Part shown: one piece after another, positions 1 through 7,387 of the stretch
How positions within the stretch are numbered: position 1 is the stretch's first letter
Layout: the number at the start of each line of letters is the position of its first letter
Assembly: GCA_947492995.1 (NCBI GenBank)
Contig: CANLOU010000003.1
Location: 248,001-312,000, forward strand
DNA from: an uncultured Litoreibacter sp.
GTDB taxonomy: Bacteria > Pseudomonadota > Alphaproteobacteria > Rhodobacterales > Rhodobacteraceae
Length of the DNA stretch: 64,000 bases
Reading direction: 5' to 3'
Made by a program: the position numbers and the translations under genes
The notes under the pieces: model-generated
Databases searched by the model: none
Told to the model about the DNA's origin: nothing
Seen by the model: only the letters and a program-made list of their open reading frames with translations

Positions 1-1272
1 GCCTTTGTGCGCGAAACCTTCCTGCCCGAATCCGCGCCGCCAAGCACGGCGACGGGGCCGGTCAAATGGATCAAGGACAACCTCTTTGCGACCTGGGCCA
101 ACGGGTTGCTGACCGTCGCGGCGCTGTACCTGATCTTTCTGGTGCTGTCCTCCACCATGCCGTGGATCTTTGCGGGCATCTGGAATGCCGAAAGCCTCGC
201 CGCCTGTCGGGAGGTTCTCGACGGGGTATCCGGCGCATGTTTCGCGGTGTTGACGGAACGCTGGAACCAGCTGCTGTTCGGGTTTACTTACCCAACCGAT
301 CAATATTGGCGCCCAACCTTGGCCTTCGTGCTGCTGTTTGTGGCCATGGCGCCGGTGCTGTTCTTCGATTTGCCGCGCAAGCTGCTGATCTTCACGGGGC
401 TGTACCCGTTTCTGGCCTTCTGGCTGATCTGGGGCGGCACCATCCTGGCACCACTCCTTGCCCTTGCGGGCGTGGTGGTGGGCTACCTGGTCTACGACCG
501 CCTTGTGAAAAACAGCTTCGCGGCTGGTTTCTTCGGCGGCATCGTGGCGGCCTTTGTGGTCTGGTACATCGGCGGCTTCCTGATTTCGGACACCGCCAAT
601 GAAAACGCCATGTTGCAGGCGGTGCCGTCGCGCGACCTCGGTGGCTTCATGCTGAACATGATGCTGGGCATCACCTGTGTGTCGCTGTCGGTGCCGCTGG
701 GCATCGCGCTGGCGCTGGGGCGGCAGTCGAACCTGCCGCTTATCAAGGGCATCTGCGTGGTGTTCATCGAATTCATTCGCGGCGTGCCACTCATCACCTT
801 GCTGTTCGTGGCAAACGTGATGCTGGCTTATTTCTTCCCGCCGGGCTCTGGCGTGGACCTGTTCATCCGGGTGGTGATTATGATTACCATCTTCTCGGCG
901 GCCTATATTGCCGAGGTGATCCGGGGCGGGCTGGCCGCATTGCCAAAGGGCCAGTACGAGGCGGGTGACAGCCTTGGGTTGGACTACGCGCAATCCATGC
1001 GTCTGATTATCCTGCCGCAGGCTTTGAAAATCTCCATCCCCGGTATCGTGAATATCGCGGTGGGGCTGTTCAAGGATACGACGCTGGTGTCGGTGATTTC
1101 GATGTTCGACATCGTGGGCATGATCCGGGGTCCGATCCTCGCATCGACCGATTGGAACGGGGTCTATTGGGAACTGTTCATGTTCGCATCCGTGCTGTTC
1201 TTCGTCGTCTGCTACGGCATTTCGCAATACTCGCAGTGGCTGGAACGCCGCCTCGCGACTGACCATCGATAA
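1..1272 (+). CDS. bztC: Amino-acid ABC transporter permease (BztC/AapM type), 5' end cut by window
   Basis: Inner-membrane permease of a polar amino-acid (glutamate/glutamine/aspartate-type) importer. The protein has several hydrophobic segments, then the binding-protein-dependent permease core, with an [24 protein letters not shown] stretch (EAA loop) near residues 318-341, shown here as EAGDSLGL...ILPQALK. The long N-terminal part with extra membrane segments before the core is the BztC/AapM layout rather than a short HisM-like permease. A GTG at position 7 could start translation, but the frame is open to base 1 and the first residues ([10 protein letters not shown]) look internal, so the true start probably lies upstream. 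The ATPase follows after 13 bp. The substrate is inferred from family resemblance. Confidence 0.88.
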   Translation, partial: AFVRETFLPESAPPSTATGPVKWIKDNLFATWANGLLTVAALYLIFLVLSSTMPWIFAGIWNAESLAACREVLDGVSGACFAVLTERWNQLLFGFTYPTDQYWRPTLAFVLLFVAMAPVLFFDLPRKLLIFTGLYPFLAFWLIWGGTILAPLLALAGVVVGYLVYDRLVKNSFAAGFFGGIVAAFVVWYIGGFLISDTANENAMLQAVPSRDLGGFMLNMMLGITCVSLSVPLGIALALGRQSNLPLIKGICVVFIEFIRGVPLITLLFVANVMLAYFFPPGSGVDLFIRVVIMITIFSAAYIAEVIRGGLAALPKGQYEAGDSLGLDYAQSMRLIILPQALKISIPGIVNIAVGLFKDTTLVSVISMFDIVGMIRGPILASTDWNGVYWELFMFASVLFFVVCYGISQYSQWLERRLATDHR

Positions 1273-1285
1273 GGAGGCCACAACA

Positions 1286-2050
1286 ATGGCTGAAGCTCAA
1301 ATGCAAGTATCCGACGAAGTCGCGATCAGTATTGAAAACATGAACAAGTGGTACGGGACCTTCCACGTGCTGCGTGACATCGACCTGACCGTGTTTCGGG
1401 GCGAACGCATCGTCATCTGTGGCCCGTCGGGGTCGGGCAAGTCGACGCTGATCCGCTGCATCAACGCGCTGGAAGAACACCAGGAAGGCCGCATCACCGT
1501 GGACGGCACCTTGTTGTCCTCGGACCTCAAGAACATCGACAAGATCCGGTCAGAGGTCGGGATGTGCTTCCAGCACTTCAACCTGTTCCCGCATCTGACA
1601 ATTCTTGAGAACTGCACGTTGGCCCCCATCTGGGTGCGCAAGACCCCCAAAAAGGAAGCCGAAGAAACGGCGATGCATTTCCTTGAGAAGGTGAAAATTC
1701 CGGATCAGGCATTGAAATACCCCGGCCAATTGTCCGGCGGTCAGCAGCAACGTGTCGCCATCGCGCGCTCGCTGTGCATGCGCCCACGGGTGATGCTGTT
1801 TGACGAACCCACATCTGCGCTGGACCCCGAGATGATTAAGGAAGTGCTCGATACGATGATCGAGCTGGCCGAAGAAGGCATGACCATGCTTTGCGTGACC
1901 CACGAGATGGGTTTCGCCCGTCAGGTCGCCAACCGCGTGATCTTCATGGACCAAGGTCAGATTGTTGAGCAGAACGAGCCAGAAGAGTTCTTCAACAACC
2001 CCAAATCCGAGCGGACCCAGCTGTTCCTCAGCCAAATCCTCGGTCACTGA
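1286..2050 (+). CDS. bztD: Amino-acid ABC transporter ATP-binding protein (BztD/AapP type)
   Basis: ATPase that powers the importer whose permease lies immediately upstream. The 254-residue protein has Walker [10 protein letters not shown] at residues 46-54, the signature LSGGQQQR near residue 150, Walker [14 protein letters not shown] and a switch His in CVTHEMGFA, all intact. The length is normal for the GlnQ/BztD family. The ATG is preceded by AAGGAGG with good spacing, which fixes the start. It is the last gene of the operon: the stop is followed at once by two palindromes and a Rho-independent terminator. The GlnQ/BztD subfamily is clear; the exact substrate is inferred. Confidence 0.93.
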   Translation: MAEAQMQVSDEVAISIENMNKWYGTFHVLRDIDLTVFRGERIVICGPSGSGKSTLIRCINALEEHQEGRITVDGTLLSSDLKNIDKIRSEVGMCFQHFNLFPHLTILENCTLAPIWVRKTPKKEAEETAMHFLEKVKIPDQALKYPGQLSGGQQQRVAIARSLCMRPRVMLFDEPTSALDPEMIKEVLDTMIELAEEGMTMLCVTHEMGFARQVANRVIFMDQGQIVEQNEPEEFFNNPKSERTQLFLSQILGH

Positions 2051-2055
2051 GGTGC

Positions 2056-2079
2056 AATAGTTTTCGATCGAAAACTATT
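2056..2079. repeat. 24-bp perfect palindrome after bztD
   Basis: A perfect inverted repeat centred on CGATCG, with core TTTTCGATCGAAAA, starts 5 bp after the bztD stop. A second 24-bp perfect palindrome with the same core and the same flank (GAGGTGCAA) lies at 32625-32648, against the stop codon of thiX. The sequence could form a long hairpin at the mRNA 3' end or be a protein-binding site. The palindrome is seen directly; its function is unknown. Confidence 0.8.
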
Positions 2080-2082
2080 TGT

Positions 2083-2105
2083 AATTTTCTTCGGCGAAGA
2101 AAATT
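2083..2105. repeat. Inverted repeat AATTTTCTTCG-G-CGAAGAAAATT arms
   Basis: Two 11-bp perfect arms separated by one G (arms at 2083-2093 and 2095-2105). It sits between the first palindrome and the GC-rich terminator, so three dyads follow bztD within 80 bp. It may add to transcription termination or mRNA 3'-end protection. Confidence 0.75.
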
Positions 2106-2136
2106 GGCCCCGCGCAAACTGCGACGGGGCCTTTTT
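2106..2136 (+). terminator. Rho-independent terminator of the bzt operon
   Basis: GGCCCCG at 2106-2112 pairs with CGGGGCC at 2125-2131 across a short loop, followed by a T run. This is a classic intrinsic terminator 55 bp after the bztD stop. Confidence 0.9.
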
Positions 2137-2160
2137 CATGGCTCATGTGGATGTGCATCA

Positions 2161-2193
2161 AATACACAGGCAATACACATGAAATACATATTT
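2161..2193. repeat. Three tandem copies of an 11-bp AATACAYATGA-like unit
   Basis: The units are AATACACAGGC (2161-2171), AATACACATGA (2172-2182) and AATACATATTT (2183-2193). The same three-copy arrangement recurs at 61117-61149. Both lie between the 3' ends of converging genes. The 11-bp period is close to one helical turn. The role is unknown. Confidence 0.75.
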
Positions 2194-2205
2194 GCGAAAA
2201 CCGTC

Positions 2206-2712
2206 CTAGACCAGCGCCTTCAGGTCTCTTGGAACGACGAAATTCAGCAGTTTGGCATCGCCAAATTTGAGGTCTTTCCAGCTGTCGCGATGGACATCTG
2301 AGATCATGGTCGAGGTCGTCGGGAAGACGCCAAAGCGCTCGTGTTTTGGCCGTGTCTCGCTGATGAGATCGGCGAAGCTGGCAATGCCGGGATTGTGGCC
2401 CACGACCATCAAATCCCCCGTGGGCGCAAGCCGGATCTTTGCAAGGATGGTGTCAGGGCTGGCGTGGTAAAGCCCTGATACATAGTCAATTTTTGGTCGA
2501 TCCGCGAATTGTTCCCGCATAATTTGCGCTGTCATCGCAGCGCGTTTCGCGGTCGAGCAAAGAATGTAGGCCGGCACATGTTCACGGTCTGCCAGCCATG
2601 TTCCCATCCGCTCCGCACCTGCTTCGCCCCGTTCGTTGAGCAGGCGGTCATGGTCATCGACGCTTAGGTCGTCCCAGCTGGATTTGGAGTGGCGGACAAG
2701 GATCAGTTTCAG
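2206..2712 (-). CDS. SixA-type histidine phosphatase, probable CTG start
   Basis: Small phosphohistidine phosphatase of the histidine-phosphatase superfamily. The RHG-type motif appears as LVRHSKSSWDD right after the start, the second catalytic His lies in MVVGHNPGI, and the length (168 residues) fits SixA-like proteins. The reading frame stays open to an ATG at 2808, but that would add 32 unrelated residues that overlap the upstream gene. The family normally starts two codons before LILVRH, and here that codon is CTG at 2712-2710, overlapping the upstream stop as CTGA. Translational coupling from a CTG start is therefore the best reading. The target is unknown; E. coli SixA acts on phosphohistidine signalling proteins. 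Confidence 0.8.
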   Translation of the reverse strand: MKLILVRHSKSSWDDLSVDDHDRLLNERGEAGAERMGTWLADREHVPAYILCSTAKRAAMTAQIMREQFADRPKIDYVSGLYHASPDTILAKIRLAPTGDLMVVGHNPGIASFADLISETRPKHERFGVFPTTSTMISDVHRDSWKDLKFGDAKLLNFVVPRDLKALV

Positions 2713-3362
2713 CGGTTCTCTCCCACAAAGATGCGCATATGGTAGGCGTTCTGCGCCTCCATCCTTGCATAGCTTTGTGACACCGGACAAGCCCGGCGCA
2801 CCGAACACCCCAAGGTTTTGTTTTCCTTTCCCTTTTCGCTGGTGATGTGCGCCTTGCAGGCGGGGACGTCATACCCATCCCCCGTCAGAGCCCGCGGTGT
2901 GCAGGCCGTCAAGCAGGGCTGCGCGCAGTCGTCACAAGGCCGCTTGCCCGGGGCGGGCAGGGCGACCCTTTCCCGCAGCGCTATCGCGCCTCTGTAGGAG
3001 ACCATTAGCCCCGCCGTGCTATGCACCAGCAGGTTCACGGGGCTTTGCCACGCGTGCCCCGATTGCAGCGCCCAGCTGAAGAACGGTTTGAACGGCGGCC
3101 CGCCGAACGGAAAAATGGCCACGCCGTTCAGCGCGTCAGCCATGCCGGTCAGCACCCGTTGCGACCACCTGTCCATCGGGTCGGGCGCGCCATCCAGCCA
3201 TTCGGGAGAGGCGGTGAAACCGGCCCAAAACCCACGGCTTGGCCCAAAAAGCAAAACCGTTTCGGCCCATTGCGGCACATGGTCTTTCGTTTCAACGTGG
3301 AAGCCGCCCAGAACGAGGAGGTCGTTGACCTCCGCAAGCTGCTCAATGTCGGGGTAGGTCAC
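2709..3362 (-). CDS. Ferredoxin-like Fe-S protein (epoxyqueuosine-reductase-like C-terminus)
   Basis: 217-residue protein whose C-terminal third carries a cysteine cluster, CDDCAQPCLTAC, followed by further cysteines in DVPACK, LGCSVRRACPVS. This pattern resembles the iron-sulfur part of QueG-type proteins without the rest of that enzyme. The middle holds FTASPEWLDGAPDPMDRWSQRV, a conserved-looking stretch I cannot assign. The start is taken as GTG at 3362, which overlaps the upstream stop as GTGA; the ATG 30 bp earlier would overlap the upstream gene more deeply. It is coupled on both sides, to a membrane hydroxylase and a SixA-like phosphatase. Electron transfer is an inference from the cysteine pattern. 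Confidence 0.72.
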   Translation of the reverse strand: MTYPDIEQLAEVNDLLVLGGFHVETKDHVPQWAETVLLFGPSRGFWAGFTASPEWLDGAPDPMDRWSQRVLTGMADALNGVAIFPFGGPPFKPFFSWALQSGHAWQSPVNLLVHSTAGLMVSYRGAIALRERVALPAPGKRPCDDCAQPCLTACTPRALTGDGYDVPACKAHITSEKGKENKTLGCSVRRACPVSQSYARMEAQNAYHMRIFVGENR

Positions 3363-4153
3363 TTCTTGAAGAAGGGCAGCGCCAAGCTCCACCCCAGTTT
3401 CGAGGGGCGATCATCTTGCCATTGCAGGCCGATCTTCATGTCGTCATGCCCCTCCGCCGGTTGCGGGATATAGGTTCCAAATATCTGATCCCAGATCGAC
3501 AACGAGAACCCGTAATTGCTGTCATGCTCCTCGCGATGCACGGAATGATGCACCCGGTGCATGTCAGGCGTCACAATCACCCGCCGCACAATTGCATCAA
3601 GCCACAGCGGCAGCTTGATGTTGGCGTGGTTGAACATCGCGGTGCCGTTGAGAATGATCTCGAACAATATCACCGCAATGGCCGCGGGTCCCAACAGGTA
3701 AACCAGCCCTATTTTCAACAGCATGGAGAACGCAATCTCCAACGGGTGAAAGCGGATGGCGGTGGTCACATCAATGTCCACATCGGCGTGATGCACCCGG
3801 TGCAGGCGCCACAGGAACGGCACCTTATGGGTCACCAGGTGCTGCAGCCAGATCGCAAAATCCATGATGAGGATCACGGCGATAATCTCGACGGCAATGG
3901 GGAGGGAGACGTTGTTAAACAAACCCCAGCCCTGCTGCCCGGCGTCAATGGCAGCGCCCACGGCAAGCAGGGGCAGCGCAAAGGCCAGCGCGTTCAGGAG
4001 GACCGTATTTGCAATGGTGATGCCCCAATTCGTCACCCAACGCGTTTTGCGTGTTTGGCTGCGCACGCGGCGCGGCACCCAGGCTTCGACCAGCGCAAGA
4101 AGCGCAAAGAGCCCCAGAAAGACGCCGAAGCGGATGACAGTTTCATTTTCCAT
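3359..4153 (-). CDS. Sterol desaturase / fatty-acid hydroxylase family membrane protein
   Basis: Di-iron membrane hydroxylase of the fatty-acid hydroxylase superfamily. The 264-residue protein has several hydrophobic segments and the expected histidine boxes: HLVTH, LHRVHH, then HRVHHSVH...NYG. These ligate a non-haem di-iron centre in the family. The typical reaction is O2-dependent hydroxylation or desaturation of a lipid. The downstream ferredoxin-like protein overlaps its stop by four bases and could supply electrons, though that is inference. The substrate cannot be read from the sequence. It is the first gene of a minus-strand set of three. Confidence 0.88.
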   Translation of the reverse strand: MENETVIRFGVFLGLFALLALVEAWVPRRVRSQTRKTRWVTNWGITIANTVLLNALAFALPLLAVGAAIDAGQQGWGLFNNVSLPIAVEIIAVILIMDFAIWLQHLVTHKVPFLWRLHRVHHADVDIDVTTAIRFHPLEIAFSMLLKIGLVYLLGPAAIAVILFEIILNGTAMFNHANIKLPLWLDAIVRRVIVTPDMHRVHHSVHREEHDSNYGFSLSIWDQIFGTYIPQPAEGHDDMKIGLQWQDDRPSKLGWSLALPFFKK

Positions 4154-4225
4154 AGCGCAAACCTACTGCGCAAACCCGCTCAGGCAAGGGGCGCGATGCC
4201 GCATAGGCCCCACAAATTGGTGATC

Positions 4226-5089
4226 TCAAAGGCGGATGATCGAGCCCGCGCCGTGTTCGGTGAACAGCTCAAGCAGGCAGGCATTGGGGGCGCGCCCGTC
4301 CAAAATCACAACTGCGCGTGTGCCGCCCTTCAGGGCGGCGAGGGCCGTTTCAGTCTTCGGGATCATGCCGCCCGCGATTGTGCCATCTGCGGTCATCGCG
4401 TGGACGTCTTTGGCTGACAATTCGGTCAGCACTTCGCCATCTGCACCCTTGACCCCGGAGACATCCGTCAACAACAACAACCGGTCCGCGCCAAGCGCGG
4501 CCGCAATCGCGCCAGCAGCCGTGTCCCCGTTGATGTTGTAGGTCTCACCGGCGCGACCCGTCCCAAGTGGCGCGATCACCGGAATGATCCCGTCTTCGAA
4601 CATCGCCGTTATGACGCGCGGGTCCACCTCGACCGGTGTGCCCACAAGGCCAAGGCGCGGGTCGGTCGGCTCGCATATAATCATCTTGGCGTCTTTGCCT
4701 GAAAGGCCGACGGCCCGACCACCCTCATGGTTGATGGCTTGCACGATCCGTTTGCCAACCTGACCTGACAGCACCATTTCGACCACGCGGACGGTGGCGG
4801 CGTCGGTGACGCGCTTGCCGTCGACAAACTCGGTCTCAACCCCAAGTTTGGACAGCATTTCGTTTATCATGGGGCCGCCGCCATGGACCACGACAGGGTT
4901 GATCCCCACTTGGCGCATCAAGGTGACATCCCGCGCAAAGCTGGCCATCCCCTCGTCGCTGCCCATCGCGTGGCCGCCCAGCTTGATGACGACGGTGGCG
5001 CCGCTGTAGCGCTGCAAATAGGGCAATGCTTCAGACAAGGTGCGGGCGGTGGCGATCCAATCTTGGTTCATGGAGGTCTGCTTTTTCAT
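4226..5089 (-). CDS. argB: Acetylglutamate kinase
   Basis: Phosphorylates N-acetylglutamate in arginine synthesis. The 287-residue protein has the amino-acid-kinase signatures [11 protein letters not shown] near residue 36, [19 protein letters not shown] and [29 protein letters not shown]. The frame is open to an ATG at 5248, but the ATG at 5089 ([11 protein letters not shown]) gives the usual family length and avoids overlap with the divergent gene. A second ATG six codons later (5071) is possible. It is transcribed away from an SDR gene with about 120 bp between the starts. No other arg gene is nearby. Confidence 0.95.
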   Translation of the reverse strand: MKKQTSMNQDWIATARTLSEALPYLQRYSGATVVIKLGGHAMGSDEGMASFARDVTLMRQVGINPVVVHGGGPMINEMLSKLGVETEFVDGKRVTDAATVRVVEMVLSGQVGKRIVQAINHEGGRAVGLSGKDAKMIICEPTDPRLGLVGTPVEVDPRVITAMFEDGIIPVIAPLGTGRAGETYNINGDTAAGAIAAALGADRLLLLTDVSGVKGADGEVLTELSAKDVHAMTADGTIAGGMIPKTETALAALKGGTRAVVILDGRAPNACLLELFTEHGAGSIIRL

Positions 5090-5184
5090 CGGGTATTCCA
5101 ACAGTCTGCTGCCCTCTGTTAGCGGCTGGGCATGGGCCTGCCAAGTCCGGCAGTGGTTGATTGTAATTCCACCGTGACTTGTTA

Positions 5185-5204
5185 GGGTCCCCCCAAAGGG
5201 GCCC
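5185..5204 (+). promoter_or_regulatory. Hairpin covering the SDR ribosome-binding region
   Basis: GGGTCCC (5185-5191) can pair with GGGGCCC (5198-5204) across a CCCAAA loop, with one G-U pair. The only purine-rich stretch before the ATG at 5209 is the GGGG inside this stem, so the hairpin may limit translation. It may be chance in GC-rich DNA. Confidence 0.35.
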
Positions 5205-5208
5205 TGCC

Positions 5209-5943
5209 ATGAGCGATGACCAGAAAATCCTGCTGCTAACCGGCGCAAGTCGCGGTATCGGCCATGCGACGGTCCAGCGTTTCAACGCCGAGGGGTGGCG
5301 CGTCATCACCTGTTCGCGCCACGCCTTCCCCGAGGAATGCCCATGGGGCGGCGGGGCGGAAAATCATGTGCAGGTCGATCTGGCTGACCCCAAAAACACG
5401 ATTGAGGCGATCGAAGATATACGCGGGCGGCTGAACGGCAAACTGCATGCGCTGGTCAACAATGCGGGCATTTCGCCAAAGGGGGAGGACGGAGCGCGGC
5501 TGAGCACCCTTGATACGGATTTGCGCACATGGGGCCATGTCTTTCACGTGAACTTCTTTGCCTCGGTCGTCTTGGCGCGTGGCCTGCGCGCTGAGCTGGC
5601 CAGCGCCAGCGGCTCAATTGTCAATGTGACCTCAATTGCTGGCAGCCGGGTCCATCCTTTTGCCGGTGCGGCCTATGCGACGTCCAAGGCCGCTCTGGCC
5701 GCGCTGACCCGCGAGATGGCGCATGATTTCGGGCCCTTGGGTGTGCGGGTAAATGCCATAGCGCCGGGTGAGGTTGAGACGGCGATCCTGTCTCCGGGCA
5801 CCGACAAAATCGTCGATCAGCTGCCGATGCGCAGGCTGGGTCAACCCGACGAGGTCGCCGCCGCCATCCATTTCCTTTGCTCTGACGAATCCAGCTACAT
5901 TTCGGGCACCGAAATAGAGGTCAACGGCGCACAGCACGTTTGA
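5209..5943 (+). CDS. SDR family NAD(P)-dependent oxidoreductase
   Basis: Classical short-chain dehydrogenase of 244 residues. It has the cofactor motif TGASRGIG near residue 11, NNAG near residue 84, the catalytic Ser in NVTSIAG, and Tyr/Lys in YATSK, followed by [13 protein letters not shown] and a C-terminal [10 protein letters not shown] that is standard for the FabG-like group. The ATG at 5209 places the Rossmann motif at the usual distance from the N-terminus; a start at 5179 adds ten residues. It converges with engB (stops 4 bp apart). The substrate is not identifiable. Confidence 0.88.
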   Translation: MSDDQKILLLTGASRGIGHATVQRFNAEGWRVITCSRHAFPEECPWGGGAENHVQVDLADPKNTIEAIEDIRGRLNGKLHALVNNAGISPKGEDGARLSTLDTDLRTWGHVFHVNFFASVVLARGLRAELASASGSIVNVTSIAGSRVHPFAGAAYATSKAALAALTREMAHDFGPLGVRVNAIAPGEVETAILSPGTDKIVDQLPMRRLGQPDEVAAAIHFLCSDESSYISGTEIEVNGAQHV

Positions 5944-5947
5944 AGCT

Positions 5948-6598
5948 CTATTCCAGCGTCGCGATGATGCTGCGAAGCGTGGCGATGCCGTCGCCCTTTT
6001 CGGACGAGGTCAGTACGATCTCGGGATAGGCGGCGGGGTGTTTCGCCAATGCCTTGCTGACCTGGTCGATCAGCTTGGGCAGCTCTTTTTCCTTGATCTT
6101 GTCCGTCTTGGTCAGGACCACCTGAAAGGTGACCGCAGACCGGTCCAGCAGCGTCAGAATGTCTTCATCAACCTTTTTCACGCCATGCCGGGAGTCGATC
6201 AGCACAAAGGCGCGGCGCAGCGTCTGGCGGCCGGACAGGTAGGCTTTGAGAAGCCGTTGCCATTTTTCAACGATGGGCAGGGGAGCCTCTGCAAAGCCGT
6301 ATCCCGGCAAATCGACAAGGTAATGGGCGTCTTGCAGGGTGAAAAAGTTGATCTCTTGCGTGCGCCCGGGGGTGTTTGACGTGCGCGCCAGCGCTTTGCG
6401 GCCGGTCAATGCGTTGATGAGGCTGGATTTCCCAACATTGGACCGGCCGGCAAAGCAGACCTCTTTGCGGTCAGCCTCGGGCAAGCCGTTCATCGCCACG
6501 ACGCCTTTCAGGAAATCGGTCTCTCCCGCAAATAGCTTGCGGCCAAGTTCCTCCGCAGCGTGGTCGGGGGCGTCGGCGATTGAAAAGGTGAAGGCCAT
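5948..6598 (-). CDS. engB: Ribosome biogenesis GTPase EngB/YihA/YsxC
   Basis: GTPase needed for large-subunit ribosome assembly. The 216-residue protein contains G1 GRSNVGKSSL at residues 51-60, a G2 region ending TSNTPGRTQEINFF, G3 DLPGYGFAEAP and G4 TKTDKIKEKE. The length is normal. It follows a MOSC gene with a 45-bp gap in the block that runs from rpmH, so it is probably co-transcribed with the translation and membrane-insertion genes. Nothing unusual is seen. Confidence 0.96.
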   Translation of the reverse strand: MAFTFSIADAPDHAAEELGRKLFAGETDFLKGVVAMNGLPEADRKEVCFAGRSNVGKSSLINALTGRKALARTSNTPGRTQEINFFTLQDAHYLVDLPGYGFAEAPLPIVEKWQRLLKAYLSGRQTLRRAFVLIDSRHGVKKVDEDILTLLDRSAVTFQVVLTKTDKIKEKELPKLIDQVSKALAKHPAAYPEIVLTSSEKGDGIATLRSIIATLE

Positions 6599-6643
6599 GT
6601 GTCAGGTCCTTTGGGTTGGCTTGGGCGCGCTCAGACGATGCGC

Positions 6644-7387
6644 TCAGACGACGCGCACGGTGTCGCCAATTTTGATGTCGCCGCCGCTCAGCACCTGCGC
6701 GTAGACCCCGAAATCCTGGTGCCCAAGTGCGGCGAGCGCTTTCAACGTGTCCGCGTCCCGCTCCCCGGTCTGGGGGTTGGCGGTCGTCGCAAGGCAGCGC
6801 ACGATGCGGTCCTCAACCTTCAGTTGAACGCCGCCAATTTCGATGGTTTTTCCAAGCCAGTTGAATTCTTCCCACGGGTCCAGCCCGTCAAGCCAGAAAT
6901 TGGCGCGCCATCTTTTCGGCGACAGCTCCTGGCCCATCTGGTCGGACAGGGCTTGGTTGCTGGCGAGGTTTGCAATGGAGACCGACGGGTAAGGCGTGTC
7001 TGTCATGCCGCGCTCTGGCACCCGCAACACGCGGGCGGATTGGGCGCGGTTGGGCGGCATCAATGGCTTGACCCAATCCATCAGGGCGTCGGCGTCATGT
7101 TCTGGGTGCAGGGTCAGCGTTGGCCTGTCCGGGTGTGACAGGGTGATCTGCTCGCTGGCGGTGTCCAGTGTGGCCTCGATTGCCATCAGCTGGGGCGCCT
7201 TTGAGCCGCGCGAAAAGTTTGCGCATGGGGCCCATTGCGTGCCATCCGCCTTCGCGGCTTCATGCGCAACCGCCCACCTGCGGTCCCAAGGCATGGTTTT
7301 GCCGGCCTCAAGCGTTACGTTTTGCAACGCCTCGCGCCCATGGCTCTTGATGGGATGCCGCCAGATATGGGCAAGGACGGCGGTCAT
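6644..7387 (-). CDS. MOSC domain-containing protein
   Basis: Protein of 247 residues with the MOSC (molybdenum cofactor sulfurase C-terminal) fold: an N-terminal beta-barrel-like half beginning VLAHIWRHPIKS and a C-terminal half with the conserved Cys in RIVRCLATTANPQTGERD. Members carry sulfur to, or use, the molybdenum cofactor, as in YcbX and YiiM. The start is the ATG at 7387, which overlaps the yidC stop as ATGA; the open frame reaches further upstream but would run inside yidC. The partner molybdoenzyme is not in the window. Confidence 0.85.
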   Translation of the reverse strand: MTAVLAHIWRHPIKSHGREALQNVTLEAGKTMPWDRRWAVAHEAAKADGTQWAPCANFSRGSKAPQLMAIEATLDTASEQITLSHPDRPTLTLHPEHDADALMDWVKPLMPPNRAQSARVLRVPERGMTDTPYPSVSIANLASNQALSDQMGQELSPKRWRANFWLDGLDPWEEFNWLGKTIEIGGVQLKVEDRIVRCLATTANPQTGERDADTLKALAALGHQDFGVYAQVLSGGDIKIGDTVRVV

